A stretch of DNA of 64,000 nt from Megachile rotundata (Eukaryota; Arthropoda; Insecta; Hymenoptera; Megachilidae). Location: positions 2,852,001 through 2,916,000 of the forward strand of contig NC_134988.1 in NCBI RefSeq assembly GCF_050947335.1, written 5' to 3'. The notes below the pieces were generated by a model that was given only the letters and a program-made list of their open reading frames with translations, searched no databases and was not told where the DNA came from. Both the position numbers and the translations under genes were made by a program. This document shows, piece after piece, positions 19,628 to 32,210 of the stretch. Position 1 is the stretch's first letter, and every line of letters begins with the position of its first letter.

Positions 19628-21360
19628 CTATTGCCTCATTCGCCCTTCCCCAGCACTCTAATTCCCTTCTGACATTTACATTATTTAATTTATTTAATTT
19701 TGCGACTTTCTCTCTCAACTTCGACATATCGCACGACCACGTGTTCACGCAAGTCCTTCGAGGACATATTTCGCCATTAAATTGCACTAACTTGCACTAA
19801 TTTCACTCACGATATATTAATATAATCATGTTTAAGTCGCGCACATATTTATTTTATTCCGCGGTCGGCCCGAACACTCGTTTCCTCGCTTTCGATTACT
19901 CATGGGTTTGCACCCCATGCTTTTCCTCGCCTCGAGTGGAGGTCGCCATTACCGAAATTTCGATTTTTATTTATAAATTCATTATTTCACCTCCGATTTT
20001 TACAAAACTTTACCGCTCACTACCCCCACGGTCTCTCCTCACTTCACAACACTATTTATCACACTTTAACCACTTTTTCCTCCGAACACGTGCGCTCGCC
20101 ACGATAGTCCTCCAAGTCCTGCATCTGTCTCAATCTAGCATCTTTGAAAATTCGATTTTATTAAATGTGCGATATTTATTGATGTCTAAAAGTATCAAAC
20201 CATCCTCTGATAAGTGCTGTAAAAACTTCATTTTTGCAATCGTCGGGCCTCATAGTCGAATTTACGAAATCGATTTGTTTCTCTCGCACATCTTTAGTCA
20301 CACGACGACGGGACCATGCATGCGCGATGCGCAACAAAGTGCCCAAAGCCGAGCTATGCAGATATACATGTAATGAATGATGTACAGTTTTAATATATAG
20401 AAATAGAAATATACTCAGTGTGACATATTATTTCGCCGCCTTATTCCCCCCTACCACGGGCACTCGTGACAAATCTGCTACCTTTGATGCCTTATTTTCG
20501 CTGTTCGCGCCTATGCTGTTGTCCTTCTCCCTGCGTTCCTCACCCTCTCTTTCCTCCCGCGCTCCTCTAACCCCGCTCAATCCTCGTACCTTGTCCCTAC
20601 TCAGCCTGATTAAATAAACTAAGGGCAGTTCCATTTTCCCCAAGTCTTCGGAGCCACGAATTTGCAGTTTCCTCATTTTTTTGCTGTCCTATTGCCGTCC
20701 ATTAGCTCCTGGTTCCGCGAAATCGTCTGCTCGTCGGTTAAAACCGCTCTGTTGCTTCTGGAGTGATAACATCTTGTTAGTATCCTTTTTCATCACAACC
20801 GCCTCCACATCATCTGTCCGTTGCTCCAGTCAGCGTTTTGCACTCCGCGTGACATCATCTTCTCCACGCTTTCCATTGTCTTCACAAACATGCACTCCTC
20901 CTCCGTTGGAATTATGACCCTTCTGTTGCCTGTTCTTCACGATTTAACTACTGATGTCCTCTTCCTCCTGTCGCTGCTTTTTTCATCTTTCCATTTCCTT
21001 CCATCTCCTTCCCTAATACGTTCTTCTTGTAAGCTTTTGTCCTACTCAGCCCCTGTTCTTTCCCTGATTCAGCTCTGTCCTTCATCCGCATGTTCATCTT
21101 CTGTTTGGCATTTGCCAACATCTTGCTGATGACTTCAGCAGTTACCTTTCTCTCTTCTGTTTTTTTATGGAGAGCATTTCCTATGTTTGTAAGAAGGTGA
21201 GGGAAGAACTCAAGAGAGAAAAAGTAATAAATAGAAAAACGGGGATGGGAAAAGAGGAAAAAAGAAGAAAAAGAAAGAATCCGAAAAAAGAAAAAGAAAG
21301 AAGGAAAGCAGAAAGAAGAAGATGGAGACGAAGAAGAAAATTAATTAACTAACTTAATCA
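19628..21360. other. GC-richer repeat-like block without identifiable gene
   Basis: This continues the R2 locus beyond the LTR insertion. Minus-strand frames at 19566-19787 (partly) and 20428-20676 and a plus-strand frame at 19828-20373 show no recognised domain. On the minus strand of 21000-21180 the reading TAEVISKMLANAKQKMNMRM looks like a charged helical segment of a retroelement ORF1 or gag. The stretch 21160-21350 is strongly purine-rich (plus-strand Lys/Arg/Glu codons) and low-complexity. Probably old retroelement material. Confidence 0.35.
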
Positions 21361-22102
21361 GTTAAATCAAATTAAATCAAATCGAAATAAATTAAACTGA
21401 ATTTAATCAGTATAAATTAATTCAATAGGATTTGAAGTTTCGTTTTTGAATTATTAAGGAAAAACATGGTCGAATCACAACGCGAGGATTACGCACGCAC
21501 AGAAGCGAGAGCGACGGCTTCGAATATGACGGTCGATCGTGATCGTGAACAAGCGTATTGATACCGCGTCGGTGTAACAGTAAGCTGTTAGATGAAAGTT
21601 ACATCGAATAACGAATAAAAAAATCTGATTAAAAATAAAGAAATTAGTCCTTACACACGCAATCAGAATAAATCGTATTTATTCGTTATCACAAAGAAAT
21701 AATAGATAAAATATGGAAAATTATTCACGTTAGATATTGTGACGATGAAAAGAAAAAATTCTCATTTTCGAAAAATGAAGTAATTTTTCCATTTAACAAA
21801 TAAAAATTTAAATTGAATAATTTTAATGGAAAAAAGGTATGGGTTTTAATAGAATAAGTGAAATTATTAATATAAATAGAATAACACAAATGAACACTGA
21901 TAACTTTTAAGGAACTTTATAAATTTATTATTCAAAAAAGACTGAGAAAGGACCACTTATATAACACAATATTAATGTGCGTGAGCAATATTGAAATTCA
22001 CAAAGAAACAAGAACGAATTAAAATATGAATATTATTTTATTTAACATTTGAGAATGAAAATTGAAAGAAGTGGCATCATGTAAGTAATCGATAAACTAA
22101 CA
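21361..22102. other. AT-rich intergenic sequence
   Basis: No gene is seen. A short part near 21480-21610 (GCGAGAGCGACGGCTTCGA, GATACCGCGTCGGTGTAACAG) resembles both 50160-50220 and the palindrome arms near 43800-43930, and may be a remnant of the same transposon family. Confidence 0.4.
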
Positions 22103-22104
22103 TA

Positions 22105-22637
22105 CACTGCCGCTCAAAAGTATGTGGCCACTTACATTTCCTTGAATTTTGTGATACATATTATATATTTTTATTGCTAAACAATATTTGTTCATAAATT
22201 CTAGTATAAGTATGAATGTAATGTATTATAATAGTACTAAATTATCAATTTAGTTATTCAACTTTTTGAAATAAATAAATAAAGCGTGGAAAAGTGCGTT
22301 ATATTACGTTGTGCGCGTAGAGTTTGTAGGCCTTTTCTCAGGCGGTATATAATGACTGCATCGCTTAAGTGAGGTCTGTTGCCTTCTAAAGAGTAACGTA
22401 AACATTTGTAAACATAATTAAGTAATTAAATCACGCGGTGGATATGTTGACGAAAAGAAAATATAATCACATTTCATCACATTCGGTTAGATATTTAACA
22501 AATTATTATTACAATATGTCCTCTAGCATTGGAGGAAGTGAAATACATACAAGATAAACAAATAATTCAAAGATATCAACGTTTTTCGGGCATTTAAAAG
22601 AATTGCAGAAGTGTCCACATACTTTTGAGCGGCAGTG
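22105..22637. mobile_element. Tc1-like MITE, 533 bp
   Basis: Termini are CACTGCCGCTCAAAAGTATG and the complement of CATACTTTTGAGCGGCAGTG, flanked by TA at 22103-22104 and 22638-22639. CACTGCCGCTCAAAAGTAT followed by a GGCCACTT/GGACACTT motif is the classic Tc1-type end. The interior has no transposase frame, so it is a non-autonomous or gutted copy. Confidence 0.85.
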
Positions 22638-22639
22638 TA

Positions 22640-23807
22640 CATAATTACCGACTTCTTATTACCAACATCTTGATACATTATCGACTTCTTAATGTATTTA
22701 TTTTTGCCAGTTTCAATATGGAAATTCAACAATGTCTTTTTATCGCAGATTCGAGTCCCGCTGGGCTTGGTTTCTTCCATTTTTTTTTATCTTTTGTAAT
22801 AATATGAATATACAATTCAAAGTGTTTTTGAATACGCATTCACAGGGTAAAAAGTAACAGTATTATATATTCTATTATTGCATACGTTTAAAGAAAAATC
22901 ATCAAAAAGTTAAAACATTAACAACATCAATGTTATATTTTATGTTAACACCTGAACGGCATTATTTTTAAATATGTTGTATTTAATCCGAAATGAACAA
23001 AACACGTGTTTTAAAGTTACAAATTTGCCTACTTTACGAATATTGTAAAAAAATACAATTTTTACATTCTTCATAAATATATTAGATATATTTATTCCGT
23101 GTATTTTTCATAACTAAAAAATATATATTTAAATTTAAAATGAATTTGGAGTGGGATTTCTCTACGGGTCCTACACTGATTGATGTTTTGCCGAACGTAG
23201 GAGAGCGAATCAAACCCATCGATCGATGTTTTTCGCTACTAACTGCGCCCACCTATTGTTACGCTCCGAAGAGGAATATTTTTCAAAATTTCCTTTGTAG
23301 TTCTTACCGACCGGATGTGTATCGATAATGCGTATTGCATTCTGGGAACACCCTGATCGAACACAGTAACGGTCTTTTAATGTTTATTAGATAGACTATC
23401 TTCTGGCGATTAAACTAAGATTGTTAATATAACACATTCCTTCCTTGAAATCAACGTGGTCCCACGGCCAAAATCTTAGATCATTCTACTTCTCCGAACC
23501 GCCAAATATAAACGGAAGTCACACTCGTGTGGTCCGATAACGCCAAGCGTTCTGGAATGTTCCTCAAGGGCCCGCGACGCAATATAAAATTGTAATAGAA
23601 ATTGTCTTTGTAACACTACAATGTTATATAAATTGCCCATAGTATTTCATTATACCGTTATTATAAATACGCACACGTCAATCAGTCCTACAATAGTCAC
23701 AGTACCGAGCGCAATTTAACTTTAATAATTGTAAAACGAAATAGATAATGTTTCATTCTAAATTTTTATAATGTGTACAGATTAACATTTTATACTGTAT
23801 TGGTTAT
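22640..23807. other. Intergenic, no gene recognised
   Basis: This is AT-rich sequence. The 62-codon frame at 23140-23328 covers a GC-richer patch with TTTTGCCGAACGTAGGAGAG, similar to the GTGCCGAACGTAGAAAGAG core of the pogo-like MITEs at 41959 and 60284, so it may be an old relative. Nothing else is identifiable. Confidence 0.35.
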
Positions 23808-23811
23808 GTAT

Positions 23812-24187
23812 TGTTGTATGCCAACCTAAACTAATATAGATATCCTACCCAACTATCCAATATCTCTGATGACCTCATCCTTAACTGCGATTCGTACTGT
23901 CAACAATCAACTCTACATCATCCTCAACCTTGTCCTATGCGTCATTTTTGAACCCCGTCCTTACAAATTCCAACTCCCTCCACCACTCTTCAAAATATAT
24001 ATGTATATTCCTTCATTTTTCTAAAACTAGAGTTATTAGCAGTCAGTCAGTCAAAGCGAACTCTTGTACGTCTGCACGACAAGATATCAGTCAGTCTTAC
24101 TGTACGCATTAATAAAGACTAGCCTAAATTCCGCTTGGAATCGAAGATTATTTAATATAATAACCCTGATCCCTACGGAATACAACA
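23812..24187 (+). repeat. Solo LTR, 376 bp
   Basis: It starts TGTTGTATGCCAACC and ends CTACGGAATACAACA, so the eight terminal bases TGTTGTAT are inverted at the other end. An AATAAAGACTAG signal lies about 75 bp before the end. The four-base target duplication GTAT is present at 23808-23811 and 24188-24191. A short frame at 23930-24112 inside it is not meaningful. Confidence 0.82.
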
Positions 24188-24191
24188 GTAT

Positions 24192-25464
24192 GTAAAATTA
24201 TTCAATAGCTAATTAACAATCCATAGCTCAAGAATAAAGGAAAGAACTATATAGAAAGAGAGAAAGATAAGAGCTGAATAAGGGAGGAACACATGCACCA
24301 ACCATCACCACCTAATTAACGAATCACGGTCTCTTACGCATTGGCCTCGCAGCCTAATTCGTTAGGCGCATATCAATGCAACATAAACAATTTCGGACTA
24401 GGCCCACTCTGGTCTTCTCCGAGAGGTGCAAGTTGCACCTTCGGTCTATAAGTCTTCGGTGTATAATCGCGAGGTGCGTGTCGAGGGTCCGTGAAGTGGT
24501 TTAGAGACGAGTTTGTTCTTGAATTTGTTAAAGTGCAAAATTCAGACAAAGACTCTATCTTCACGTAAAGCTTTCGCGTTATATAATCACGATAAATTTT
24601 CAATTCAATATATATTTTATTTTTCTATTCAATTATATTCAATTTTATTCTTTTTAATTTTAAAGTATAATTTTATTTTATAGTTCATTTGAATTCAACA
24701 ATTGGTCAGTTTCAAAATTCTTATTGGTTGAGTCTTTACATGTGTGTGTGTTCTTCCCAGGAACCAGGCGTAGTTGGCATTTCATGTTTTACAAGAGGTT
24801 GATTTATTTTAAGGTCATTCAAGTACAGATATTTCGGTGAGTTGTTTCCTTTATTCTTCCAGCTATTTTATGAATTTTTCGGCAAGTAAATCAGTAGTTA
24901 ATAATTTAACTTTGGGATTTCCCTCACTGGATTATAATTTTATTTTATATTTGAGTAATTGCTTCTCCTTCAAATCTTCGAATTGCGCGTCTCGGATATT
25001 TACAATATTTCTGTTCAATTCATTGTAATTCACATTATATCATATACGCTACCATTCTAACCATTTCATATTTTATTATACAAAATATAATCTTTTGTAT
25101 ATTTTAATTATTTTGAATTACATTTCTTTAATTGCCTCCGTCATATCCTCTAAACATTGCGATCTTGTGAAAGGGCCCGTATGGGACTAGCGTGTCTCCG
25201 GATCCACAAACACATTAAGTCCCGTTAACAATTAATTTTGTTAGGGTAAACAAATCTTCGAGGCTTTATACGCACGCTTCCCGCACGTAACACTATGGTC
25301 GCATACCCTGGAAGTACGCTGTAGTAGTGCTTATATCACATCGCGTCGTAGTGATGTTGGGAGTAATCGTTAGTGGTCAGACCTACACTCTTGAAAGAGA
25401 CTGCAGTTAGTGTTGGTGGTTACGTACGGTAAGAGTTACTCTGGGTATTGAGTTAAGAAGAATC
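24192..25464. other. Upstream region of the PLB1-like gene
   Basis: No gene is recognised. A moderately GC-rich patch at 24390-24590 carries a minus-strand 76-codon frame without motifs. The last 200 bases before the ATG at 25465 are GC-richer and probably hold the 5' leader, but I cannot place a promoter with confidence. Confidence 0.4.
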
Positions 25465-28400
25465 ATGTCGAAATTTGTGTGTGTCGTAATATCATGCGTG
25501 CTCATTGCGGCCCAGAAAACGGAATGGGACTCCCCAGAAAATATGCACAACTATCGGAATTTTCGTAAATGGATATTTCACAAATTTGGTAGGTAACAAC
25601 TTTGTATCAGTGAGCTCGGGCATTTCTTTTTCGACGTCGCACAATACCGCAATATAAAAAACATGTAATTGATAATACAGAGGGTTATACAGACCTCTCC
25701 GTGAAATCGAGTATTTTTTAGGAATTCTCCCGAGCTATGTTACTGATACTTGAGGCTTATTCGAAACGTCGTAGATTGTAACGCTAGGCCCGATATTCAG
25801 TGTGTACATTGCAGAGATACAACCAAGTCTTTTCAGTATAACCGAATAGAATAATTTCGGTAAAATTGCTTATTCGGTTCATTGCATTGTATATACATAT
25901 TACAAATAGCGCACGACGTAAAGAAGTTATGCTATCTCGTTCTAAGTAAAGGTCTTCAGTATAATCAATTCTTCCTCAAGATTTTGCAAAAAGTGCACTT
26001 ACTTCAATAAAAAGTAAACTCTTGTAAACTTTGTAGCTTTTTTGCATTAGGCATTAAGATACCTAGACCTCGAGAGAGGAATAAATCGTCGATACAAAAA
26101 ATTCTGTATCTGAATATATTTAAAAGGTATATAAAAAATATATTTAAAAGTATACAGTCATAAAAATATTATTACTCAGGAGAGGAGCAGTCACGTAGAC
26201 CTACATCGGTGTATTTACAGCGGCTTCAGAAACAACTACCTCCAGATGTTCAATTCCCCTGCAATGTTACTGGTAGCTAATTATCCAGATTACAGATGTG
26301 TTAAATTCGACTAAAACCTATGTACGTACATTCCTTTCTATTCCTCGTTAATAACAGAAGATACTGTCTTTTAGGTGGAAGGTCTCCAAAAGTACCAGAT
26401 TCAGTTCATCGTTTAAGACCTGGTGATATCGATGTGATTGCTGCGATGGGCGATTCTGTAACAGCTGGTGCTGCTATTTTTGCATCCAATATAATGCAGA
26501 TACTTGTCGAGAATAGGGGAGTTGCTGCGAGTATCGGTGGACAGGGAAATTGGCGAACGTTTTTAACACTTCCTAATATTCTAAAGGCATGTTTGTTTTT
26601 ATTTTTTCGAATATTACGTCAGTGTGGTACGTACCAGGGCTTGGATACTATGTTTTAACCCTTTGCGGACGAGTGTTGGCATATAGCCGCCCAAGCCTTT
26701 TTACCATTCCGGACGCGTGTCGGCATATAGCCGACCAACATTTTCAGGATTCTGAACCTAAGAATCTTTTGACTTCTGAAACAGCAGAAAGGCTGAACGG
26801 TCTTTTACATATTATTCGGCGAGATAATACAGGAAGGAGTAAAGACTCTCTAGTGTGTTCTAATCGAAATGTAAAACATGGAAGAAGAGAGTCGGGGTAT
26901 TATTGTGCAACTTGTACGGCTAAACCGGCCTTGCACATAGGTGACTATTTTGAACGATACCACACAATACCGGAATATAAAACGTATACATAATCACAAC
27001 CAAACTTCTTTTGTTTTTTTTTTTCAATTTATTTGTTTATAACTTTTTTTGGATTTTATGAACAATTTTTTGAAACGTTCAATGTATTTATTTTCCTTAT
27101 TGCGCACTCCAATACCTTTCGTCCGCTGCGACGCTCGCTCGCCGAGCGGCTCTGTCCGCAAAGGGTTAAAACGTCGGCATTTTACCTGCATCTATCTATC
27201 GCTGTTATACAGTAGACTACGAATATCTTCCTGTTACACAACATGTTCTGGTAGTTGGAAATCCTTGTTAATACGCATAACTTACTTGCGTGCACGCGGC
27301 CACTTTGAGTGGGTTTAGCTTCACTGAATAGTTTCTAACAAGTAAACCTACCCAAGTGTCACTCTCCGATTTTCATGAAATTTGGATATGTTATAGTACA
27401 TGGAAAATTAGAGGACACGTATTTTTTTTAGCTGCGGTAAAACATATTTAGGGTATGAAACAACCCCCCAAAGTGTGAGGGTAAAATGGAAAAATTGCGA
27501 TATTTTCGAGATCAGTGAAGCAATTTTGATGATTTTTGGTATGAAAGTATCTTTCGATAGAAGACAAAAATTGGCCTAGGTATGTTGGAAGGGGAGTGAA
27601 AATTAGGGGCTGAAATACCCTAAAGCGACCAATTTCTTGCTGTAAAAAAATCGGTTTTGATCTGATCGAAATAAAATCTATTAAAACTTCAAGAGGAAAG
27701 TTAATTAGGGAACACGTATTTTTTTTTTTTTTTGTTACATAAATATTTGGGACGTAAATAACTCCTAAATTACCGCGCTCGTTTGGCACTACGCATGAAA
27801 CACCTTGCAAAACTGCAAAAAAAAAAATACGTGTTCCCTAATTAACTTTCCTCTTGAAGTTTTAATAGATTTTATTTCGATCAGATCAAACCCGATTTTT
27901 TTACAGCAAGAAATTGGTCGCTTTAGGGTATTTCACCCCCTAATTTTCACTCCCCTTCCAACATACCTAGGCCAATTTTTGTCTTCTATCGAAAGATACT
28001 TTCATACCAAAAATCATCAAAATTGCTTCACTGATCTCGAAAATATCGCAATTTTTCCATTTTACCCTCACACTTTGGGGGGTTGTTTCATACCCTAAAT
28101 GTTTTACCGCAGCTAAAAAAAAATACGTGTCCCCTAATTTTCCATGTACTATAACATATCCAAATTTCATGAAAATAGGAGAGTGACACTTGGGTAGGTT
28201 TACTTGTAAGAGAAAGAAAATAAACGAGCTGTGAAGGAAGTGCAAACAACATGCCCTGGTGAAGGAACATATGTAACTCTTATTGCATTATGATTTATGT
28301 TTCCATCGGCCTTTGTTGGTATTTGTGTAATCTTATATTTTCATGCACGCAGGAATTTAACCCGAATTTATTAGGCTATTCACGTGGAGATTCCTTAATT

Positions 28401-30211
28401 TATCATTCGAATTCGCACTTCAACGTCGCTGAAACTGGTGCAATGGCTAGAGACATGCCTTTCATGGCCAGATATCTGATTGACAGAATGAAACAGGATT
28501 CAAGAGTAAATATTAAAGAACATTGGAAGGTTCGTATTACTAAGCAATCAGTAAAATTATCCATAGTCACTAAATAGCTAAAATAAATTACTTCATAATA
28601 CACATATCGATAAAACTGAAGATAGCCAATTATGTTTAAGGTCAATATGTATAATAGTTTGGATTGATTTCAAACTGCTTTTATACTAACATCATTTTGT
28701 ATTCAAGTGTAACGTAGCTTCAAGTGTTCTACTTCAAATATTTTCTCTCTATAATAGTGTCATTTGTATCAAGGTTCTAAGTTGATTTAATATGTTTGGC
28801 GGTTTTCTTTCGATGAATATGCGTTGCGCATGCATGTAGTTGGCTTGCTTAAGAAATGTAATTGATTTTCGTAAGAAAATGACAAAGTCATATTAAATTT
28901 ATACTGCATTATATTTTTTAGAAACACTAGGGGACATCAGTAACGGTTCTTATTACTTAATTTACAATTTTCTGTTACGCTTCTTCGTCACTATTTGTAC
29001 ATCAATTATATTAATTCTGTTTTCTTACAGCTGATCTCGATACTTATTGGACACAACGATTTCTGTATTGACGTATGTGTTGCGCCATCACCATCGTCCA
29101 TTTTGAAAACTTATAGAAGAGATCTAATCAATACCTTGAGAATATTACGGGATAACTTACCAAGAACTTTCGTCGTAGTTACTATGATGTTTTCTTTCAG
29201 TAGATACGTTGATGCTATGAAAACTCAACGAATATTGAGGTGTTATATTATGGTACGACTTTCTTGTCCCTGTATGTTTGGTTTACAATACCAAGACCGG
29301 ATTTCAGAATATCACGACATGATAAAAAGGTGGGTGTGATTGGACGGATTCGAAATGTACAGAAATTTTCATAATGGAACTGTATACAATTTATGTGTCG
29401 CAAGTCTATATAATTTCAAAGGAATAGAAAATTTGCTCTTATGTATATTTTATTTTCTTTCTCGTTAGATGGGCGGAAATGGAGGAAGATATCGTTAACT
29501 ACCAAGAATTTAATACGAAAGATTTCACTGTTATATCTTCACCTGTACTTCAAAACTATGCACCGCCACTTACAGAAGATGGACAGCTAGACATGACAAA
29601 TTTCTCCTACGACTGCTTCCACCCTGTTCAGAAAACTAATGCACGATGTGGGTAATCATCCAGTTCAAAATGTTATATTCGTGAGACTGACGACGCTCAT
29701 ATTTTACTGTTAAGCGACCTTCGCACTCTCGCACATCATTCCAAAGTTTTCTGTGACTTCTATGTACACATCTATAAACTCATCCTACCGATTTCCATGG
29801 AATATTCCAAGTTTTGACGAACGATTTCTTATATTCTTGCTAGACTCGCGTCTCTTCTTCTGAACTCCGATAAATTCACATTACACACAAAGGGATAAAT
29901 CACCTTCAACGTATTTAATATTGTACTTTTCTAATTATAGTATTGTGCTCGAATATTTACCTGTCGCTTGTAATAATTAAAACACCCGTGATCTTTGTTA
30001 CAGTAAACGCTCGCTAAATTTGTGTATCATACGCAAGGTACTAATTTCTCAATCGATTTATTATTCTCCAGATGCTAATGCTCTATGGAACAGTTTGTTG
30101 GAGCCAGTTGGGAACAAATCAAGAGGCCTTCGTCAAGAGTACGAAAAATTTTTGTGTCCTACTCCAGAAAAGCTATTTCTAATGACGCGAGAAAATTCAC
30201 AAGAGGGATAG
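25465..30211 (+). CDS. PLB1-like: Phospholipase B1-like SGNH lipase, six exons
   Basis: This is a predicted secreted lipase that removes acyl chains from phospholipids. Exons are 25465-25588, 26375-26586, 28353-28529, 29031-29329, 29469-29647 and 30072-30211, giving an in-frame 376-residue protein. A signal peptide (VCVVISCVLIAA) opens it. SGNH/GDSL motifs are all present: GDSVTAG with Ser69, IGGQGN, IGHNDFC with Asn180, and DCFHP with Asp319 and His322. The family hallmarks LRPGDI, TLPNILK-EFNPNL and ALWNSLLEPVG are clear. The length suits single-domain insect members; the vertebrate enzyme has several repeats. Intron 2 starts with GC rather than GT (AAG|GCATGT); the other introns are GT-AG. 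An AATAAA lies at 30336-30341. No disabling change was seen. Confidence 0.9.
26659..27165 (+). pseudogene. piggyBac-like relic in PLB1 intron 2
   Basis: The element is flanked by TTAA (26655-26658, 27166-27169) with ends CCCTTTGCGGAC and GTCCGCAAAGGG. The interior encodes the C-terminal cysteine-rich region of a piggyBac transposase: ERLNGLLHIIRRD, then LVCSNRNVKHGRRESGYYC, C..C and YHT. The catalytic domain is deleted, leaving 507 bp. Next to the 5' end a GGACG[A/C]GTGT[T/C]GGCATATAGCCG unit is repeated twice. Confidence 0.85.
27339..28206. mobile_element. Fold-back DNA element in PLB1 intron 2, 868 bp
   Basis: This is a near-perfect palindrome: the same 88-residue conceptual peptide can be read from both strands (27448-27810 minus and 27805-28098 plus). 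The ends are CAAGTAAACCTACCC and its complement, flanked by TAA at 27336-27338 and 28207-28209. The terminus and the three-base TWA target match the 18211-19602 element. The peptides are by-products of the palindrome and no transposase is present. Confidence 0.8.
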
Positions 30212-30341
30212 AATCAATGATACATGTACTTCTCTGTCTGACAATGAGAGCAACATATGAAACGGAACCAAAAATGCGATTTCGAAACGTGAAGTAGATG
30301 TTTGCTAACACGTTTATTTCCCAAAACACTGTAGTAATAAA

Positions 30342-31644
30342 GCCGTATAATATTTATTTCCATAATTTAATAGAAATTATGTCGATAAAAAATTTAAGGA
30401 GTGTTTAAGAAATAGTTTCTCTATGCTTTTAAGGCATAGAATGTTTCAAAACGAAATCAAATGAGACACGACTAATTCTGCATTGTAAATATATCAAAAT
30501 AAAATATAATTTTCTACGGTTTCTGATTTCATTGTCGAACAATCAATTGTCGTTTCGATTTCCGTTCAGTAAGTATTATAGCTTTTCTTATGCTGAATCT
30601 GCAACTCATTTGTTTTCAGCATGTACAATTTCTAAGAAATGCGCCATACATGGATATCTATTACAATAGCGTAAAGGTTGCAGAAGAGTTATGAAATTAA
30701 AGAACAAACATCTATGGCACAATAAGAAAAAACAGGAAAGTGCTGCACTACTTAAAAAATAATACTTTGAATGATAAGATTATAGAATTTCATAGAAAAC
30801 GAGAAATTATAGTACAAAAATGGAAATCGATCGAAGAATTGGTAACTACAATTTCCATGAAAATATTCAACAAACATGGTCAAATGTGTGGATAACAGAA
30901 CAAAAAGAGATATTATAAAATCAATTTGTATATAGAAGTACTATCAATTTATGAAAAGTGTTAATCGTCCTAAATCAATACTTACTGTATTATTCCATAC
31001 AATGCATATTAGGTTTATATAAAAAATTCCGAAAATCCTACCAGATCCACAAAATATTTACGGAATCTTGCAGGTTTGTGGTTTGGTGCAAATGAAATGA
31101 AGTCAGAGTCACGATTAGCTGCTAAATAGAATAAATTATCGGTGGAGTATGATACATCGAATGGCTCTCTAGGAAATAAAGAATGAAAAGCAGGTATTAA
31201 TGACAACGAAAGAATTTAAAACCCGCAAGGGCGTGCAAAGTTTGTAATGTCGCAAAAAAAAAGAAGTTCCGCTTTATACATTTGTCCCTCCCATAACGTA
31301 TCTCTTCATGCATGAAAAAGATTTGAAATTTACTACAGAAAAATGAAATATTAATCCCATTAGTTACAAATTTGTTTAATGAAATGTTATGAGTAATAAT
31401 TTAGAATTATATGACTCTTTAATACAGTGGTGCAATGATTATTTTAATGCCTTTACGAATAATGGTTATATTGCAACTATTGTAGGAATTGGACGAAAAC
31501 CGCAGCGTTGAGAACGTGCTCGAAAAAATGCAACAGAAACGAGCAAAATAAATACGGCAAAAATAGCGCAGCAAACAGATTACTCGTATTAGTTCGTTAC
31601 CCGCCACTGCCTTCGAAGCACATCAACCCCCTGCGAGTGTCTAC
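30342..31644. other. Intergenic region downstream of PLB1-like gene
   Basis: AT-rich, with no complete gene. A minus-strand exon-like segment is listed separately at 31035-31165. The remaining frames (31419-31607 minus, 31508-31690 plus) show no motif. Confidence 0.4.
31035..31165 (-). other. Exon-like segment, unknown product
   Basis: On the minus strand a pyrimidine-rich acceptor (TTTATTTCCTAG) precedes an open stretch reading EPFDVSYSTDNLFYLAANRD and then SDFISFAPNHKPARFRKYF, followed by a possible donor (GATCTG|GTAGGA). The composition looks like real protein and unlike the AT-driven frames around it. No neighbouring exons could be connected, so this is either a lone exon of a gene with long introns or a gene fragment. 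I do not recognise the family. Confidence 0.3.
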
Positions 31645-32210
31645 TGTTCCGAGTTGCACCATTTTGGTAACTCAGTATAACATTGGCTGAATATATATGG
31701 GTAAGCTGTCAAACATAAGACGTTTCATTCTTACAATTTTAAATGGATACTTAAGACCACATGAACGTCTCCACAATTTGACGTTCTTAACAATTGTCAA
31801 CAGCCTTCTAGCAGGCTAAAAAGCACATCATTCTAGTGCCAATATATCTTTCCTTAAAGAAGTTTATTTCCTTGATCCTAAACAATACACCTCTACGGTG
31901 CACGATATTTACGCAGTCCTTGCCTACCCGGCGCGGCGGGCCAATCCACTCTGGCTCGATCATTCAGCAGTTTCGCAGTGTGGCCCATGACTGAGTTCCT
32001 TTGAAGGACCAAAATTACTTAAGTGTTTAGGTCACCTTATTAATGAACAATTTTTACAACCTTGGAGTGAGGGCCAAAGGTCTCGCGATCTCATTCGTTG
32101 AATCGTCTCATCAATCACTATTTTTAAAATTACAAAGTGTCCTGACTGGTCCTTTATGGCAACGCCTTCATGACCTGAGCTTCCATATTTCGAACTGCCT
32201 TCCATACAGA
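31645..32210 (+). repeat. Dispersed element D, plus-strand copy
   Basis: It begins TGTTCCGAGTTGC and matches, in inverted orientation, 37128 down to about 36470. Shared landmarks are TTAAGACCACATGAACGTCTCC, AGCACATC, CCAATATATCTTTCCT and ATGGCAACGCCTTCATGACC (with a few substitutions). The start is LTR-like (TGT), but I could not define a 3' end or a target duplication. No coding domain is visible. Confidence 0.5.

Noticed and set aside
19828..20373. 181-codon plus-strand frame, the longest unassigned one in the middle of the window
   Set aside because: No domain, signal or repeat pattern; Ser/Phe/Leu-rich composition is typical of antisense of AT-rich retroelement sequence. Mentioned only as part of the unassigned block.
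27448..28098. Matching 88-residue peptides on opposite strands that look like a conserved protein
   Set aside because: They are the same sequence read from both arms of a palindrome (27339-28206); no domain, and similarity is explained by the inverted repeat.
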